Part shown: positions 52,780 through 61,125 of the stretch, in pieces
Layout: each line of letters begins with the position of its first letter
How positions within the stretch are numbered: the first letter of the stretch is position 1
NCBI RefSeq assembly: GCF_013386585.1
Contig: NZ_JACARO010000063.1
Span: 1 to 64,000, forward strand
Direction: 5' to 3'
Length of the DNA stretch: 64,000 nt
DNA from: Pseudomonas sp. P7548
Lineage (GTDB): Bacteria; Pseudomonadota; Gammaproteobacteria; Pseudomonadales; Pseudomonadaceae
Position numbers and translations under genes: made by a program
Notes under the pieces: generated by a model
What the model saw: only the letters and a program-made list of their open reading frames with translations
What the model was told of the DNA's origin: nothing
Database searches by the model: none

Positions 52780-53846
52780 GGCATCTCTCCTTTAAGGGTG
52801 ATGAGGCCCGATACGTGTTTGCGCGGAATGAAGCGCCAGCCGAAGCGTGACGGGTTGCGCACCCGGACCAGGCTGGTACGGGCGTGGTAATTGACCAGCA
52901 CCAGGCTCAACAACAGCGCCGCGCCACCTGCGTTGTGCGCCACCGCCACCGGCAATGGCAGATGGAAATACACGTTGCTCAGGCCCAGGCTGATCTGCGC
53001 CGCCAGCGCGATTAGCAGCAGGCCCGCCAACCGCGTCATGCCCACTGCGCGCAGTTGCCAGGCCAGGCCCAGCAGCACCAGAGTCACGATGACCGCACCG
53101 ATGCGGTGGGTCAGGTGGATCGCGGTGCGCGCATCGCTGTCGAGCTGCCCGCCCAAGTAATTGGGGCCGATGTGTTGGGTGAGGTGAAACCCGTTGGCAA
53201 AGTCCGCCGCCGGCCACCACTGGCCGTGGCACGTGGGCAGGTCAATGCAGGCCACCGCCGCATAATTGGAACTGACCCAGCCCCCCAGCGCGATCTGGCC
53301 GATTACCAGCACCAACCCCGCCGTCGCCCAATATTGCAGGCGCTTGGGCACGATCAACGCGGGCAACACGCCGGACAAGCGCAGGGTCAGCAGAAACAAC
53401 AGGCTCAGGGTCGCGAAGCCGCCCAGCAGGTGGCCAGTCACCACCTGCGGCCACAGCTTGAGCGTCACCGTCCACATGCCGAACGCCGCCTGGGCGAACA
53501 CCACCGCCAACAGAAACAGTGGCAACTTCACCGGCTGGCCCGGATCACGCCGATGGCTCCAGGAGCGCGCCGCCAACAGCACGATCAACAACCCCAGGGT
53601 GCCGGCAAAGTAGCGATGGGTCATCTCGGCCCAGCCCTTGTCGGCCTCGACCGGTGCATCCGGAAAATGCAGCTCGGCGTGGGCCAGTTGGGCTTCGGTC
53701 TTGGGCACGCTGATAAAGCCGTAGCAGCCCGGCCAGTCCGGACACCCCAGGCCGGCATGGGTCAGGCGGGTATAGGCACCCAGCAGCACGACGAACAGCG
53801 CCAGCAAGGTGGCAAACAACGCGAGGCGAAATCCAGGTTTGGCCAT
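52767..53846 (-). CDS. ctaA: Heme A synthase (CtaA/Cox15)
   Basis: A 359-residue COX15/CtaA protein with eight helices. Heme-ligand and family marks: GAYTRLTHAGLGCPDWPGCY, EMTHRYFAGTLGLLIVLLAA and the later HLTHRIGAVIVTLVLLGLA. Oxidises heme O to heme A for the caa3 oxidase. Only ten bases after the next gene upstream. Confidence 0.94.
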   Translation of the reverse strand: MAKPGFRLALFATLLALFVVLLGAYTRLTHAGLGCPDWPGCYGFISVPKTEAQLAHAELHFPDAPVEADKGWAEMTHRYFAGTLGLLIVLLAARSWSHRRDPGQPVKLPLFLLAVVFAQAAFGMWTVTLKLWPQVVTGHLLGGFATLSLLFLLTLRLSGVLPALIVPKRLQYWATAGLVLVIGQIALGGWVSSNYAAVACIDLPTCHGQWWPAADFANGFHLTQHIGPNYLGGQLDSDARTAIHLTHRIGAVIVTLVLLGLAWQLRAVGMTRLAGLLLIALAAQISLGLSNVYFHLPLPVAVAHNAGGAALLLSLVLVNYHARTSLVRVRNPSRFGWRFIPRKHVSGLITLKGEMPWRP

Positions 53847-53856
53847 GACGATGCCC

Positions 53857-54438
53857 TTATCCGATGTTCGACAGTTTCAGCAGCAGGCGCAGGTCGTTGA
53901 GCAAGTCCTTGCCCTTGACCTTGGCGTCGTAGCGCAGCACCAGGTTGCCGTGGGGGTCGACGATCCACAGCTGCGCGTCGCCGGGTGCAGCGGCGTCTTT
54001 GGTGAAGGTCGACAGGTCCAGGGGGTAGCGCTGCAACTGCGGGTATTCGGCCTTGAGCTTGGCTTCGTATTCGGTTCCGACCGGTAGCGCGCTGGCCAGG
54101 GCATGACTGGCGCGGGAAGCATCGCGGCCCAGGCTGATCTGCAGTTGGCGCGCGAGGTACACCAATTGCTGGCAATCGGCGGCGCAGGCGGTGGGTGCAG
54201 TCACCAGCAGTTGCCAGCGGTCTTCATCGGCCTGCACACCGATGTCGGCACGCGTCTGACCATTGCCGATCATCTCGCCGTGGTAGCTGCGACTCTCGGG
54301 CACCCAGAACTGCAGCTTGTACATGAAGGTGGCCAGTGCCATCGGGCCGATCACCATCATCAGGATCAGGATCAACTGCCAGCGGCCTTTGCGTCGGTCG
54401 GGCGTGACAGGCGCGTCAGACATGTTGAGTGGATTCAT
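53857..54438 (-). CDS. Cytochrome oxidase-associated membrane protein, unknown role
   Basis: A 193-residue protein with one N-terminal helix (WQLILILMMVIGPMALATFM) and a periplasmic domain that looks thioredoxin/SCO-like in layout (LVTAPTACAADCQQLVYLAR with two Cys five apart, then LWIVDPHGNLVLRYDA). Start at 54438, with GGGAGC six bases upstream; it overlaps the SURF1 stop by 23 bases. Always found in this assembly cluster in Pseudomonas, so a role in oxidase maturation is likely but not shown. Confidence 0.83.
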   Translation of the reverse strand: MNPLNMSDAPVTPDRRKGRWQLILILMMVIGPMALATFMYKLQFWVPESRSYHGEMIGNGQTRADIGVQADEDRWQLLVTAPTACAADCQQLVYLARQLQISLGRDASRASHALASALPVGTEYEAKLKAEYPQLQRYPLDLSTFTKDAAAPGDAQLWIVDPHGNLVLRYDAKVKGKDLLNDLRLLLKLSNIG

Positions 54439-55180
54439 GGCCGCTCCCATGGTGCTTCTCCTTTTTGTTATGCCATCCGAGGTAGAGGTAAAGCGCCAAC
54501 AGCGCCACTGCCATGGCAAACCATTGCACGGCATACCCCAAGTGTTTTTCCGGGCCCATGGCGACCACCGCCCAGGTGGTGTCGTACGTACCGGCGCCGG
54601 CTTCTGCGCGCAGCTCGTAGGCAAACCCGTTGCGGCCCAGCTCCGCCCACAACGCAGCCGGGTGCAGGGCAGTGAGCAGGCGCGGCCACTGTGCGCTGGC
54701 TGGGTCGGCGTGCAATTGGAACGTTTCGCCTGGAGCCACGTAGACCCAGGCGTCGAGGTTCACCGGCTGATTGGGGGTGGTGAAGACGGGCGGGACACGT
54801 CGGTCTGGCCAAGGCAGCCAGCCGCGGTTGAGCAACAGCCACTCGCCGCTGGCCTGGTCATGAAAGGGTTGCAGCAGCTCGACGCCCGCCCGTCCGTCAC
54901 GCATGCGGTTGTCGAGCAACACGCTGTGTTCGGCGTCGAACTGGCCGCGCAGGCGAACGCGACGAAAGGCCGGGTCAGTCAAGTCGACGAGTTGCGCGCT
55001 GCTCACCGGGTCAGCCACACGGCGCTCGGCATAGCTGTCCACCAGCAGCTGCTTTTCATGGCCGCGCGACAGTTGCCAGAACCCCAGGCCCACCATCAAG
55101 GGCAGCAGCACCAGCACCACCAATGTGGGTGCGAGCCCTGGGCGAAAGTCTTTTATGGCGGTGGCTATACTTGTTTTCAT
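54416..55180 (-). CDS. SURF1-family cytochrome oxidase assembly protein
   Basis: A 254-residue Surf1 protein with one transmembrane helix at each end (PTLVVLVLLPLMVGLGFWQL and AVQWFAMAVALLALYLYLGW) and a periplasmic domain between (VLLDNRMRDGRAGVELLQPF, LLNRGWLP). Helps to put heme A into subunit I. First gene of the SURF1-ctaA-ctaB-sco run. Confidence 0.9.
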   Translation of the reverse strand: MKTSIATAIKDFRPGLAPTLVVLVLLPLMVGLGFWQLSRGHEKQLLVDSYAERRVADPVSSAQLVDLTDPAFRRVRLRGQFDAEHSVLLDNRMRDGRAGVELLQPFHDQASGEWLLLNRGWLPWPDRRVPPVFTTPNQPVNLDAWVYVAPGETFQLHADPASAQWPRLLTALHPAALWAELGRNGFAYELRAEAGAGTYDTTWAVVAMGPEKHLGYAVQWFAMAVALLALYLYLGWHNKKEKHHGSGHESTQHV

Positions 55181-55225
55181 TGCCCGCCCCTCTCCTCAAT
55201 GCCCTACCGCGCCAGGAACCCAGAC

Positions 55226-55429
55226 ATGCTCAAAGCCGCCATTGCCCTGATGCTGATCGCGACCGTCGCGAGCCTGTTCAGTGGCTTGTTCTTCCTGGTC
55301 AAGGACGAGGGCAACTCCAACCGCCTCGTCACCGCCCTGACCGTGCGTGTGGTACTGGCCGTGATCACCGTGGCGTTGATCGCCTGGGGCTTTTTCAGCG
55401 GCCAGTTGGTGTCCCATGCGCCGTGGTAA
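55226..55429 (+). CDS. Twin-transmembrane DUF2909 protein
   Basis: A 67-residue protein with two hydrophobic helices (AIALMLIATVASLFSGLFFL and VRVVLAVITVALIAWGFFSG) separated by KDEGNSNRLV. This is the DUF2909 family found beside cox clusters. It is transcribed against its neighbours: divergent from SURF1, and ending six bases from the coxC stop. CAGGAA is the likely ribosome site. Confidence 0.85.
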   Translation: MLKAAIALMLIATVASLFSGLFFLVKDEGNSNRLVTALTVRVVLAVITVALIAWGFFSGQLVSHAPW

Positions 55430-55435
55430 GACGCG

Positions 55436-56323
55436 TCACAGCACGTAGACGAAGAAAAACAGGCCGATCCACACCACATCCACAAAATGCCAATACCAAC
55501 TGGCCGCCTCAAAACCGAACTGGTGCTCGGCATTGAAGTGCCCCTTGAGGATGCGCATCAGCATCACGAACAAAATGATCGTGCCGATGGTCACGTGGGC
55601 GCCATGAAAGCCTGTGAGCATGAAGAAGGTCGCGCCGTACACGCCAGAGCCGAGGGTCAGGCCCAGCTCTTTATAGGCATGCATGTACTCCTCGGCCTGG
55701 AAGCCCAGGAATGCCCAACCCAGCAGCACGGTGATCGCCAGCCAGATTTTCAACGCACCACGGTGCCCCTTGCGCAACGCATGGTGCGCCAGGGTGATGG
55801 TCACGCTGGAACTGACCAGCAGGATCGTGTTGACCAGCGGCAAGCCCCACGGGCTGATCGTGCCTTCCGGCGGCGGGTACAGTTTTGGGTCAGGGTTGTT
55901 GAGCAGCGGCCAGGTAAATTCGAAGTTCGGCCACAGCATGTGCGCGATGCCCTTGTGGCCTTCGCCGCCCAGCCACGGGCCGGACATATGCCGCACGTAG
56001 AACAGCGCACCGAAGAAGGCGATAAAGAACATCACCTCGGAAAAGATGAACCAAGTCATGCCCCAGCGGAACGAGCGGTCCATCTGTGGGCTGTACAAAC
56101 CGGCGCGGCTTTCCTTGATCACCGCGCCAAACCAACCGAACAGCATGTAGGCCAGCAACAGGCCGCCGACGAAGAAAATCCACGGGCCGTGGGATTCCGG
56201 GCGCGCCGCCTTCAGGTCGTTGAACCACACGGCCAGGCCGTACACCGTGATCAACATGCCAAACGTAGCAATTATTGGCCATTTGCTTTGCGCTGGTACG
56301 TAGTACGTATCATGAGACGACAT
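55436..56323 (-). CDS. coxC: Cytochrome c oxidase subunit III
   Basis: A 295-residue subunit III with seven helices. Family marks: FIFSEVMFFIAFFGALFYVR, LQ-type GFQAEEYMHAY and FHGAHVTIGTIILFV. The start at 56323 gives MSSHDTYYVPAQSKWP; the longer frame runs into upstream non-coding sequence. Confidence 0.94.
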   Translation of the reverse strand: MSSHDTYYVPAQSKWPIIATFGMLITVYGLAVWFNDLKAARPESHGPWIFFVGGLLLAYMLFGWFGAVIKESRAGLYSPQMDRSFRWGMTWFIFSEVMFFIAFFGALFYVRHMSGPWLGGEGHKGIAHMLWPNFEFTWPLLNNPDPKLYPPPEGTISPWGLPLVNTILLVSSSVTITLAHHALRKGHRGALKIWLAITVLLGWAFLGFQAEEYMHAYKELGLTLGSGVYGATFFMLTGFHGAHVTIGTIILFVMLMRILKGHFNAEHQFGFEAASWYWHFVDVVWIGLFFFVYVL

Positions 56324-56358
56324 GTATTCGCTCTCCTGATTGAGGGGGCAAACAGTAG

Positions 56359-56910
56359 CTAGCCCCCGGTGTGGACAGCCACCGGCGGTTGGCGCGCAGT
56401 GATATCGAACAGCGTGTACGCCAGGGTCAAATGCTTCACATCCTTGGGCATGTCGCGATCGACAATGAAACGCACCGGCATTTCGATGCGCTGGCCTGGC
56501 TGCAGCACTTGCTGGGTGAAACAAAAACACTCGGTCTTGTGGAAATACATCGCCGCTTCCGCCGGGGAAATACTCGGTACGGCCTGGGCGGTCATGGGTT
56601 TATCGGTAGGGTTGTAGGCCACAAACAGCATCTCGGTGACCGCACCGGGATTGACCACCACTTCATCGGCCTTGGAATGGAACTCCCAGACCATGTCGAT
56701 GGCATTGGTGGACAGGAACTGCACCCGCACCTGGCGCGTGGGGTCCACCACCTGCTCACCCTCGTACTGCCCGGCGGTCTTGCCGTTGATACCGAAGGCT
56801 TTGCACATCACGTCGTAGATCGGCACCAGGGCAAAGCCGAAGGCGAACATGGCCACCACCAGGATCAGCAGGCGGGTGACCAGCCGCCTGATCGGCACCG
56901 ATTCAGCCAT
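56359..56910 (-). CDS. ctaG: Cytochrome c oxidase assembly protein CtaG (Cox11)
   Basis: A 183-residue copper chaperone that delivers CuB to subunit I. One N-terminal helix (LLILVVAMFAFGFALVPIYD), the copper motif CFCF in HKTECFCFTQQ, and the MPVRFIVD region. ATG at 56910 preceded by GAGG; a GTG one codon earlier is possible. Confidence 0.93.
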   Translation of the reverse strand: MAESVPIRRLVTRLLILVVAMFAFGFALVPIYDVMCKAFGINGKTAGQYEGEQVVDPTRQVRVQFLSTNAIDMVWEFHSKADEVVVNPGAVTEMLFVAYNPTDKPMTAQAVPSISPAEAAMYFHKTECFCFTQQVLQPGQRIEMPVRFIVDRDMPKDVKHLTLAYTLFDITARQPPVAVHTGG

Positions 56911-56937
56911 CACACACCCCCTCGCTGTTGATTTTCT

Positions 56938-57026
56938 GTGGGAGCTGGCTTGCCTGCGATGGCGGTGTCCCAGCTACCATTTCCGGCAACTGACACACCG
57001 CTATCGCTGGCAAGCCAGCTCCTACA
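56938..57026. repeat. REP-type inverted pair inside the cox operon
   Basis: TGTGGGAGCTGGCTTGCCTG at 56938 and a diverged inverse arm ending at 57026 (TGTAGGAGCTGGCTTGCCAG). It separates coxA from ctaG-coxC on the same strand, so it may alter the relative dose of coxA. Confidence 0.86.
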
Positions 57027-57046
57027 AGGGATTTGTACAGAGGTGT

Positions 57047-58630
57047 TCATTTGACCTCCGGCGGCGTGGTGAAGGTGTGGTACGGCGCCGGCGAAGGAAT
57101 GCTCCATTCCAGCCCTTCAGCCCCATCCCACGGCTTGGCCGGCGCAGGCGGGCCGCCACGGATGCACTTGATCACGATGAACAGGAAGAAGATCTGCGTA
57201 GCGCCGAACATGAACGCGCCAATCGACGAAACCATGTTGAAGTCGGCGAACTGCAGGTTGTAGTCCGGCACCCGGCGCGGCATACCGGCCAGCCCCACGA
57301 AATGCATCGGGAAGAACGCCAGGTTCATGCCCACGAAGGACAGCCAGAAGTGCAGCTTGCCCAGGGTTTCGTCGTACATGTGGCCGGTCCATTTCGGCAG
57401 CCAGTAGTACGCCGAGGCGAAGATGCCAAAGATCGCGCCAGGCACCAGTACGTAATGGAAGTGCGCCACCACAAAGTAGGTGTCGTGGTACTGGAAGTCG
57501 GCGGGCGCAATCGCCAGCATCAGCCCGGAGAAGCCGCCGATGGTGAACAAAATCACGAAGGCTACGGCAAACAGCATCGGCGTCTCGAAGGTCAGCGAGC
57601 CTTGCCACATGGTGCTGACCCAGTTGAACACCTTCACCCCCGTGGGCACGGCGATCAGCAGGGTGGCGTACATGAAGAACAGCTCGCCCACCAGCGGGAT
57701 GCCGACCACAAACATGTGGTGCGCCCACACGATGAACGACAGGAACGCGATGCTCGCCGTGGCGTAGACCATAGAGGTGTAGCCGAACAGCGGCTTGCGC
57801 GAGAAGGTCGGGATGATCGAGCTGACGGCACCGAACGCCGGCAGGATCATGATGTACACCTCCGGGTGACCGAAGAACCAGAACACGTGCTGGAACAGCA
57901 CAGGGTCACCGCCACCGGCCGCGCTGAAGAAACTGGTGCCGAAATGGATGTCCATCAGCATCATGGTCACGCAGCCCGCCAGCACCGGCATCACCGCGAT
58001 CAACAGGAAGGCGGTGATCAGCCAGGTCCACACGAACAGCGGCATTTTCATCAACGTCATGCCGGGCGCACGCAGGTTGAGGATGGTGGCGACCACGTTG
58101 ATCGCCCCCATGATCGAACTGATGCCCATCAGGTGGATGGCGAAAATAAAGAACGTCACGCTTTCCGGTGCATAGGTGGTGGAGAGCGGGGCATAGAAGG
58201 TCCAGCCGAAATTCGGCCCGCCCCCGGGGGTGAACAAGGTCGACACCAGTAGCAGGAACGCGGCCGGCAACAGCCAGAAGCTGAAGTTGTTCATGCGCGG
58301 CAGAGCCATGTCCGGCGCGCCGATCATCAGCGGGATCATCCAGTTGGCCAGGCCGACGAACGCCGGCATTACTGCACCGAACACCATGATCAAACCGTGC
58401 ATGGTGGTCATCTGGTTGAAAAACGCCGGTTGCACGATCTGCAGGCCCGGCTGGAACAGTTCGGCACGAATCACCATGGCGAACGAGCCGCCGAGCAGGA
58501 ACATGGTGAAGGCGAACCACAGGTACATCGTGCCGATGTCTTTATGGTTGGTGGTCAGCACCCAGCGCATCAATCCTTTGGCGGGGCCGTGGGCATGGTC
58601 GGCATGACCATGGTCGATCACAGTGCTCAT
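57047..58630 (-). CDS. coxA: Cytochrome c oxidase subunit I
   Basis: A 527-residue heme-copper oxidase subunit I with 12 helices. Heme ligand in the TTMHGLIMVFG segment, CuB/Tyr motif WFFGHPEVYIMILPAFG, the paired His in IVWAHHMFVVG, and the heme ligands in DTYFVVAHFHYVLVPGA. A-type: XGHPEVY and a YS/FHY end. Forms the caa3 core with CoxB and CoxC. Confidence 0.96.
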   Translation of the reverse strand: MSTVIDHGHADHAHGPAKGLMRWVLTTNHKDIGTMYLWFAFTMFLLGGSFAMVIRAELFQPGLQIVQPAFFNQMTTMHGLIMVFGAVMPAFVGLANWMIPLMIGAPDMALPRMNNFSFWLLPAAFLLLVSTLFTPGGGPNFGWTFYAPLSTTYAPESVTFFIFAIHLMGISSIMGAINVVATILNLRAPGMTLMKMPLFVWTWLITAFLLIAVMPVLAGCVTMMLMDIHFGTSFFSAAGGGDPVLFQHVFWFFGHPEVYIMILPAFGAVSSIIPTFSRKPLFGYTSMVYATASIAFLSFIVWAHHMFVVGIPLVGELFFMYATLLIAVPTGVKVFNWVSTMWQGSLTFETPMLFAVAFVILFTIGGFSGLMLAIAPADFQYHDTYFVVAHFHYVLVPGAIFGIFASAYYWLPKWTGHMYDETLGKLHFWLSFVGMNLAFFPMHFVGLAGMPRRVPDYNLQFADFNMVSSIGAFMFGATQIFFLFIVIKCIRGGPPAPAKPWDGAEGLEWSIPSPAPYHTFTTPPEVK

Positions 58631-58688
58631 GGCCGTTCTCCTGCAAGCGAGTGGGCGGGGCGGTTCAGGGCATACGCAGTGAGGGCTG

Positions 58689-59816
58689 TCATTTGCTTTG
58701 CGCCTGTTTCAGAGCCAGCACGTCTTTGGGCGTGACCATGTCGCCTTTGTTGTTGCCCCAGGCGTTGCGTTCGTAGGTCACCACGGCGGCGATATCCACT
58801 TCCGAAAGCTGCTTGCCAAACGCCGCCATGGCGGTGCCGGGCTTGCCGAAATAGACACGGTGCAGGTGGTCTTCCTTAGGTCCAATGGCGATCGGCGAGC
58901 CCTTGAGCGCCGGGAACATCGGCGGCAGGCCCTGGCCTTCGGCCTGGTGACAGGCCACGCAGGTGGTGTGGTAGACCTTGTCGCCACGGGCCACCAGTTC
59001 GTCCAGCGTCCACTCTTTGGAGGTCAGCTCCTTGAGCTTGGCGGCTTCTTCCTTACGCTCGCCGAGCCAGGTGTCGTAGTCGGCCTTGGACTTGACCTCG
59101 ACCACGATGGGCATGAAGCCGTGGTCCTTGCCGCACAGCTCGGCGCACTGGCCCCGGTAGATGCCGGGCTTCTCGATACGGGTCCAGGCCTCGTTGACAA
59201 AACCGGGGATGGCATCGCGCTTAACCGCAAAGGCCGGCACCCACCAGGAGTGGATCACGTCGGCCGCCGTCACCAGGAAGCGCACCTTGGCGCCCACCGG
59301 AAGCACCAGCGGCTGGTCGACTTCGAGCAAATAGTGCTCGCCCTTGGTGGCCTGGTTGTGGATCTGTTCGGCGGGCGTGGCCAGGTTGCTGAAGAACTCC
59401 ACGTCCTGGCCCAGGTATTTGTAGTGCCACTTCCACTGATAGCCGGTGACCTGGATATCGATATCCGACTCACTGCTGTCGTAGATGTTGATCAGGGTCT
59501 TGGTCGCCGGAATAGCCATGGCCACCAGGATCAGCAGGGGCACCACGGTCCAGAGGATTTCCACGGTCGTGCTCTCGTGGAACTTGGCGGCCACCTGGCC
59601 CGTAGACCGACGGTGCAGGATCATCGACCAGAACATCGCGCCAAACACGACAATGCCGATTACCACACAGATCCAGAAAATGGTCATGTGCAGGTCAAAC
59701 ACGGCGTGACTGACTTCAGTAGCCCCTGGCGCCATATTCGTTGTCCAGGCGGCTTGCGCCTGGCCGAATACTGACCACAACAGTAGGCCCATCCAAACGT
59801 GTGGATGTCGCGTCAT
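58689..59816 (-). CDS. coxB: Cytochrome c oxidase subunit II with fused cytochrome c (caa3 type)
   Basis: A 375-residue subunit II. Signal or first helix 1-22, transmembrane helices near 40-62 and 87-105, CuA site ligands His189, Cys224, Glu226, Cys228, His232 and Met235 (GQCAELCGKDHGFM). A C-terminal cytochrome c domain carries CVACH (286-290), which makes this a caa3 oxidase. First gene of coxBA-ctaG-coxC. AAGGGGAA precedes the ATG, and AACAAGAA (59836-59843, minus) fits the Hfq/Crc AANAANAA motif near the start. Confidence 0.95.
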   Translation of the reverse strand: MTRHPHVWMGLLLWSVFGQAQAAWTTNMAPGATEVSHAVFDLHMTIFWICVVIGIVVFGAMFWSMILHRRSTGQVAAKFHESTTVEILWTVVPLLILVAMAIPATKTLINIYDSSESDIDIQVTGYQWKWHYKYLGQDVEFFSNLATPAEQIHNQATKGEHYLLEVDQPLVLPVGAKVRFLVTAADVIHSWWVPAFAVKRDAIPGFVNEAWTRIEKPGIYRGQCAELCGKDHGFMPIVVEVKSKADYDTWLGERKEEAAKLKELTSKEWTLDELVARGDKVYHTTCVACHQAEGQGLPPMFPALKGSPIAIGPKEDHLHRVYFGKPGTAMAAFGKQLSEVDIAAVVTYERNAWGNNKGDMVTPKDVLALKQAQSK

Positions 59817-60185
59817 TGCGGGTTCCCCTTTATGTTTCTTGTTATCCCGCCGGTTTGCACCTGCGGCGAAGGGAGCGGCTTCCATACTGCTTACAACCGC
59901 CTTGCCTTGCCTGCTTCATGCAGTTGGGCGTCATCAGCTAATTGCGTACAAATCCGAGTATAGACACGCCCTGCAACCCCGCAATGTGTAGGGGCAAATG
60001 AGTAAAAACAGACGGCCGGAGCCAATAAAACCGGGAGCGGAATCGTTTATCCGACGAACGATGGCAATTCGATATAACGGAGGCGCATAACCATGAAATA
60101 ATTATGACAAATGCGTCTGAGGCGCTCGTATAAACGAGCTACCTTATCCTCTCCCTTTTCCTACGCCTGCATCACTGGAGCTTTC
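59817..60185. promoter_or_regulatory. Divergent control region of coxB and the gene at 60186
   Basis: 369 bp. For cox (minus): TTGCGG (59984-59979), 16-base spacer, TATACT (59962-59957). For the plus gene: ATGACA (60104-60109), 19-base spacer, TATAAA (60129-60134), a weaker fit. No other ORF is visible. Confidence 0.5.
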
Positions 60186-60833
60186 ATGAACACCGCCGCA
60201 TTGCGCGAGCAGATTTCCCGTGCCCATCAACACGAAGCCAGCACTGGCCAGCTTGCCCAGCAACTGGAAAAACAATTGCCGCACCTGCACTCGGCCATCT
60301 CCCTGGCTGACGGTGATCGCAACATTGTCATGACCCGCTTTGTCACCGCCTACATCGACCTCGTCCCCGACCTGCTGGACGCCGCCAATGACGTGGCCCG
60401 CGAAGCCGGCATCGAAAGCCAGATCAAGCCGGTACTGAAAATCGCCGAGCATTTCTTCCTGCAGCCGCCTGCGATCCTGGCCGGCCACGAAGGGCTCGAC
60501 GGCCTGCTAGACGAGGCCTACCTGGCCCATCGCCTGGTGGAAGAGGTCAACGACCTGTACATCAAGCATTTCGGCCAGCCGTTGATTCCGGCGGATACCA
60601 CGGTTGCCAACCTGATCGCGCACCAATTGATTGGCGAGCAGTTTGCCAACCAGCTGGATGAGGCGGTGCACTTGGCCGTGGATGAAATGTTGAACGAAGA
60701 CAGTTTTGCACTGGAGTCGGTTGAAGCGTACCGCGAGACCCTCAAGAGCCCGGATACAGAAGCAGCGTGGAAGCGTTGGCCGTGCCTGTCGCGCCAGCTA
60801 GGGGTTGAGTTGGCGCTGGATCAACCGGCTTAA
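60186..60833 (+). CDS. Conserved helical protein beside the cox cluster, function unknown
   Basis: A 215-residue, mostly helical, acidic cytosolic protein (LHSAISLADGDRNIVMTRFV, TAYIDLVPDLLDAANDVARE, LIAHQLIGEQFANQLDEAVH). No signal peptide or recognised catalytic motif. The start at 60186 gives MNTAALREQISRAHQHEAS. Conserved at this place in other pseudomonads. Not recognised as any named family. Confidence 0.8.
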   Translation: MNTAALREQISRAHQHEASTGQLAQQLEKQLPHLHSAISLADGDRNIVMTRFVTAYIDLVPDLLDAANDVAREAGIESQIKPVLKIAEHFFLQPPAILAGHEGLDGLLDEAYLAHRLVEEVNDLYIKHFGQPLIPADTTVANLIAHQLIGEQFANQLDEAVHLAVDEMLNEDSFALESVEAYRETLKSPDTEAAWKRWPCLSRQLGVELALDQPA

Positions 60834-60857
60834 TTTTCCGGGCCGCAAACGATCAAC

Positions 60858-61110
60858 TGTGGGAGCTGGTTTGCCCTAACGCCAGTCAGTTAAGTGCAGC
60901 ACGATCTCTGTAGTGAGCGGGCTTGTCGAATCGTCGCACCGCCCGCGCTGGGTGGCGCAGCTGCCCTAATCCGGTCGCCGCGCTCTTCCAGACAGAACTC
61001 AGTTGTCTGGTTTTGGGGCCGCTTCGCAGCCCAGCGCGGGACAAGCCCGCTCACTACAAGAGCCTGGCCACCCTTTGGTTCCTTAACTAACTGGCAAGCC
61101 AGCGCCTACA
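60858..61110. repeat. Nested REP elements
   Basis: The outer pair is TGTGGGAGCTGGTTTGCC at 60858-60875 and its degenerate inverse ending at 61110 (TGTAGGCGCTGGCTTGCC). Their inner sides still match (CAGTCAGTTAAG against CTTAACTAACTGG). Inside lies an inverse pair of another REP family, TGTAGTGAGCGGGCTTGTC (60909-60927) and its inverse (61040-61058). One element appears to have entered the loop of the other. Confidence 0.72.
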
Positions 61111-61125
61111 GGGTGGGTTGTGGTG

